DNA of 16,122 bases from XYA12-FULL-58-9 sp001798605 (lineage in GTDB: Bacteria > Myxococcota > XYA12-FULL-58-9), in assembly GCA_036736205.1 (NCBI GenBank), contig DAINMX010000141.1:1-16122 (forward strand), given 5' to 3'. The position numbers and the translations under genes were made by a program. Below, piece after piece: positions 15,045-16,122 of this stretch. How positions within the stretch are numbered: position 1 is the first letter of the stretch; each line of letters opens with the position of its first letter. The notes under the pieces are model-generated. The model was not told where the DNA came from and ran no database searches. It saw nothing but the letters and a program-made list of their open reading frames with translations.

Positions 15045-16122
15045 GCACGACCCCACACACCGATCGCGAGTACGAACAGCAACTCACCTCCCTCCGAGAG
15101 CAGATCCTGCTGATGGGAGCGCGCGTGGAGGGGATGATCACGTCCTCCATCAGGGCTCTCACCGATCGGAATTCCGGACTCGCGAAAGACGTAATTGACG
15201 GCGACCGGCGTGTTGACCGCCTGGAGATCGAGGTCGACCACCTGTGTCTCACTATTCTGGCGCGCCGACAGCCGGTGGCGTCGGACCTGCGATTTCTCAC
15301 GACAGCGCTCAAGATCGTCACGGACCTTGAGAGAATCGCGGACCTTGGCGTTAATATCTGCGAGCGCACGATTGAGCTCAACGCGGAGCCGCAGCTCAAA
15401 CCCTATATCGACCTGCCGAAGATGGCCGATGTGGTGCAGAGTATGATCCGCGAGACCCTCGATGCATTCGTGGCCCACGATGCAGATCGCGCACACGCGG
15501 TGCTCGAGAAGGACCACATCGTTGACGCTTACTACGGACAGGTGTTCCGAGAGCTGCTGACCTACATGATGGCCGACCCCAAGACCATCAACCGCGCCAT
15601 CAAGATTCAGGCAATCGCCAAGTACCTTGAGCGGATGGGGGACCACGCCACGAACCTTGCTGAGATGGTCGTGTTCATGTTGCGTGGCAAGGACATCCGC
15701 CACTTGGGGAGCCTGACCACCATTGATGGACTGCCCCATGGCGTGTTGTTCCTGTGCACTCACAATGCTGCCAGGAGCCAGATGGCAGAGGCCTGGGCAA
15801 AAAAGCTATTCCCTGTTGGCGTACGGATCTGGAGTGCCGGATCGCAACCCGGTGATCAAGTTGATCCCAATGCCGTTTCCGTGATGCGGGAGTTGGGGAT
15901 TGATATGTCAGGAGCGCGTCCGAAGGGCGTCTCCGAGATACCGATTGGCGATGTAGATACCATTGTCACGCTCTGTGCAGAGGAGAGTTGCCCGTTCGTG
16001 CCTGGAGAGCTGTCCCGCGAATCCTGGGGGTTGCCAGACCCTGCGGCAGCGTCGGGCAGCGAAGAGGAAGTTGTGCAGACGTTCCGGAGGGTTCGCGATG
16101 ACATCCGCCAGAAGATCGATGC
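15041..16122 (+). CDS. PhoU fused to a thioredoxin-type arsenate reductase (ArsC/LMW-PTP fold); open at the right edge
   Basis: A single uninterrupted frame of at least 360 codons. Residues 1-222 are a normal PhoU with two three-helix repeats; the metal-binding motifs are DLERIADLGVN (95-105) and YLERMGDHATN (195-205). PhoU restrains Pst activity and signals to PhoR. After a short linker (223-233), residues 234-360 form an ArsC domain: LFLCTHNAARSQMAEAW with the CX5R loop C239-R245, WSAGSQPGDQVDPNAV, the redox pair C312 and C317 in TLCAEESCPF, and D333 in WGLPDPA. These match C10, C82, C89 and the acid Asp of S. aureus ArsC, so arsenate reduction with thioredoxin is likely. The ATG overlaps the pstB2 stop. 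No stop is seen; only a few residues of the domain should be missing. Confidence 0.92.
   Translation, partial: MSTTPHTDREYEQQLTSLREQILLMGARVEGMITSSIRALTDRNSGLAKDVIDGDRRVDRLEIEVDHLCLTILARRQPVASDLRFLTTALKIVTDLERIADLGVNICERTIELNAEPQLKPYIDLPKMADVVQSMIRETLDAFVAHDADRAHAVLEKDHIVDAYYGQVFRELLTYMMADPKTINRAIKIQAIAKYLERMGDHATNLAEMVVFMLRGKDIRHLGSLTTIDGLPHGVLFLCTHNAARSQMAEAWAKKLFPVGVRIWSAGSQPGDQVDPNAVSVMRELGIDMSGARPKGVSEIPIGDVDTIVTLCAEESCPFVPGELSRESWGLPDPAAASGSEEEVVQTFRRVRDDIRQKID

Noticed and set aside
15020..15763. Open frame (247 codons) on the minus strand
   Set aside because: It lies opposite the PhoU part of the fusion, which has full family motifs. The antisense translation has none.

Overview
The window is GC-rich DNA from a Gram-negative bacterium. 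An outer-membrane beta-barrel protein, a lipoprotein-type PstS, a sigma-54 activator and KinB/AlgB-, NhaR- and Pst-family proteins all point that way. The gene styles recall the former Deltaproteobacteria (Myxococcota or Desulfobacterota-like lineages), but no taxonomic marker is present, so this is a weak inference. All genes concern ion or oxyanion homeostasis except two toxin-antitoxin modules.

Left part (1-2722). Reading leftwards are the start of a TrkH/KtrB potassium channel gene and, overlapping it upstream, an unrecognised Cys/His-rich 171-residue protein. Just upstream of that pair is a near-consensus sigma-54 (-24/-12) promoter with a perfect dyad about 110-130 bp further upstream. 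Next come two back-to-back ribbon-helix-helix/PIN (VapBC-type) modules that diverge from a short AT-rich region. Both antitoxin promoters are placed so that transcription should begin at the start codon (leaderless mRNAs).

Middle part (2741-8828). A compact leftward operon runs nhaR-like regulator, Kef-type K+/H+ antiporter with RCK domains, KinB-like sensor kinase, AlgB-like sigma-54 activator. The last three genes overlap by 4 bases. A run of five hexanucleotide repeats forms the ribosome-binding region of the antiporter gene. The nhaR-like gene diverges from a cation P-type ATPase gene that survives only as its first ~165 codons. A 20-bp perfect inverted repeat lies between them.

Right part (9491-16122). 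A rightward phosphate block holds an outer-membrane porin-like protein, then pstS-pstC-pstA-pstB1-pstB2-phoU. A clear Pho box precedes pstS and a weaker, alignable one precedes the porin. Two things stand out. First, the tandem PstB ATPases are degenerate in complementary ways, which predicts a heterodimer with one competent and one degenerate ATP site. Second, the phoU frame runs without a stop into a thioredoxin-type arsenate reductase domain, giving a PhoU-ArsC fusion that is open at the window edge. Together these suggest a phosphate importer with a built-in way of dealing with arsenate that enters by the same route.
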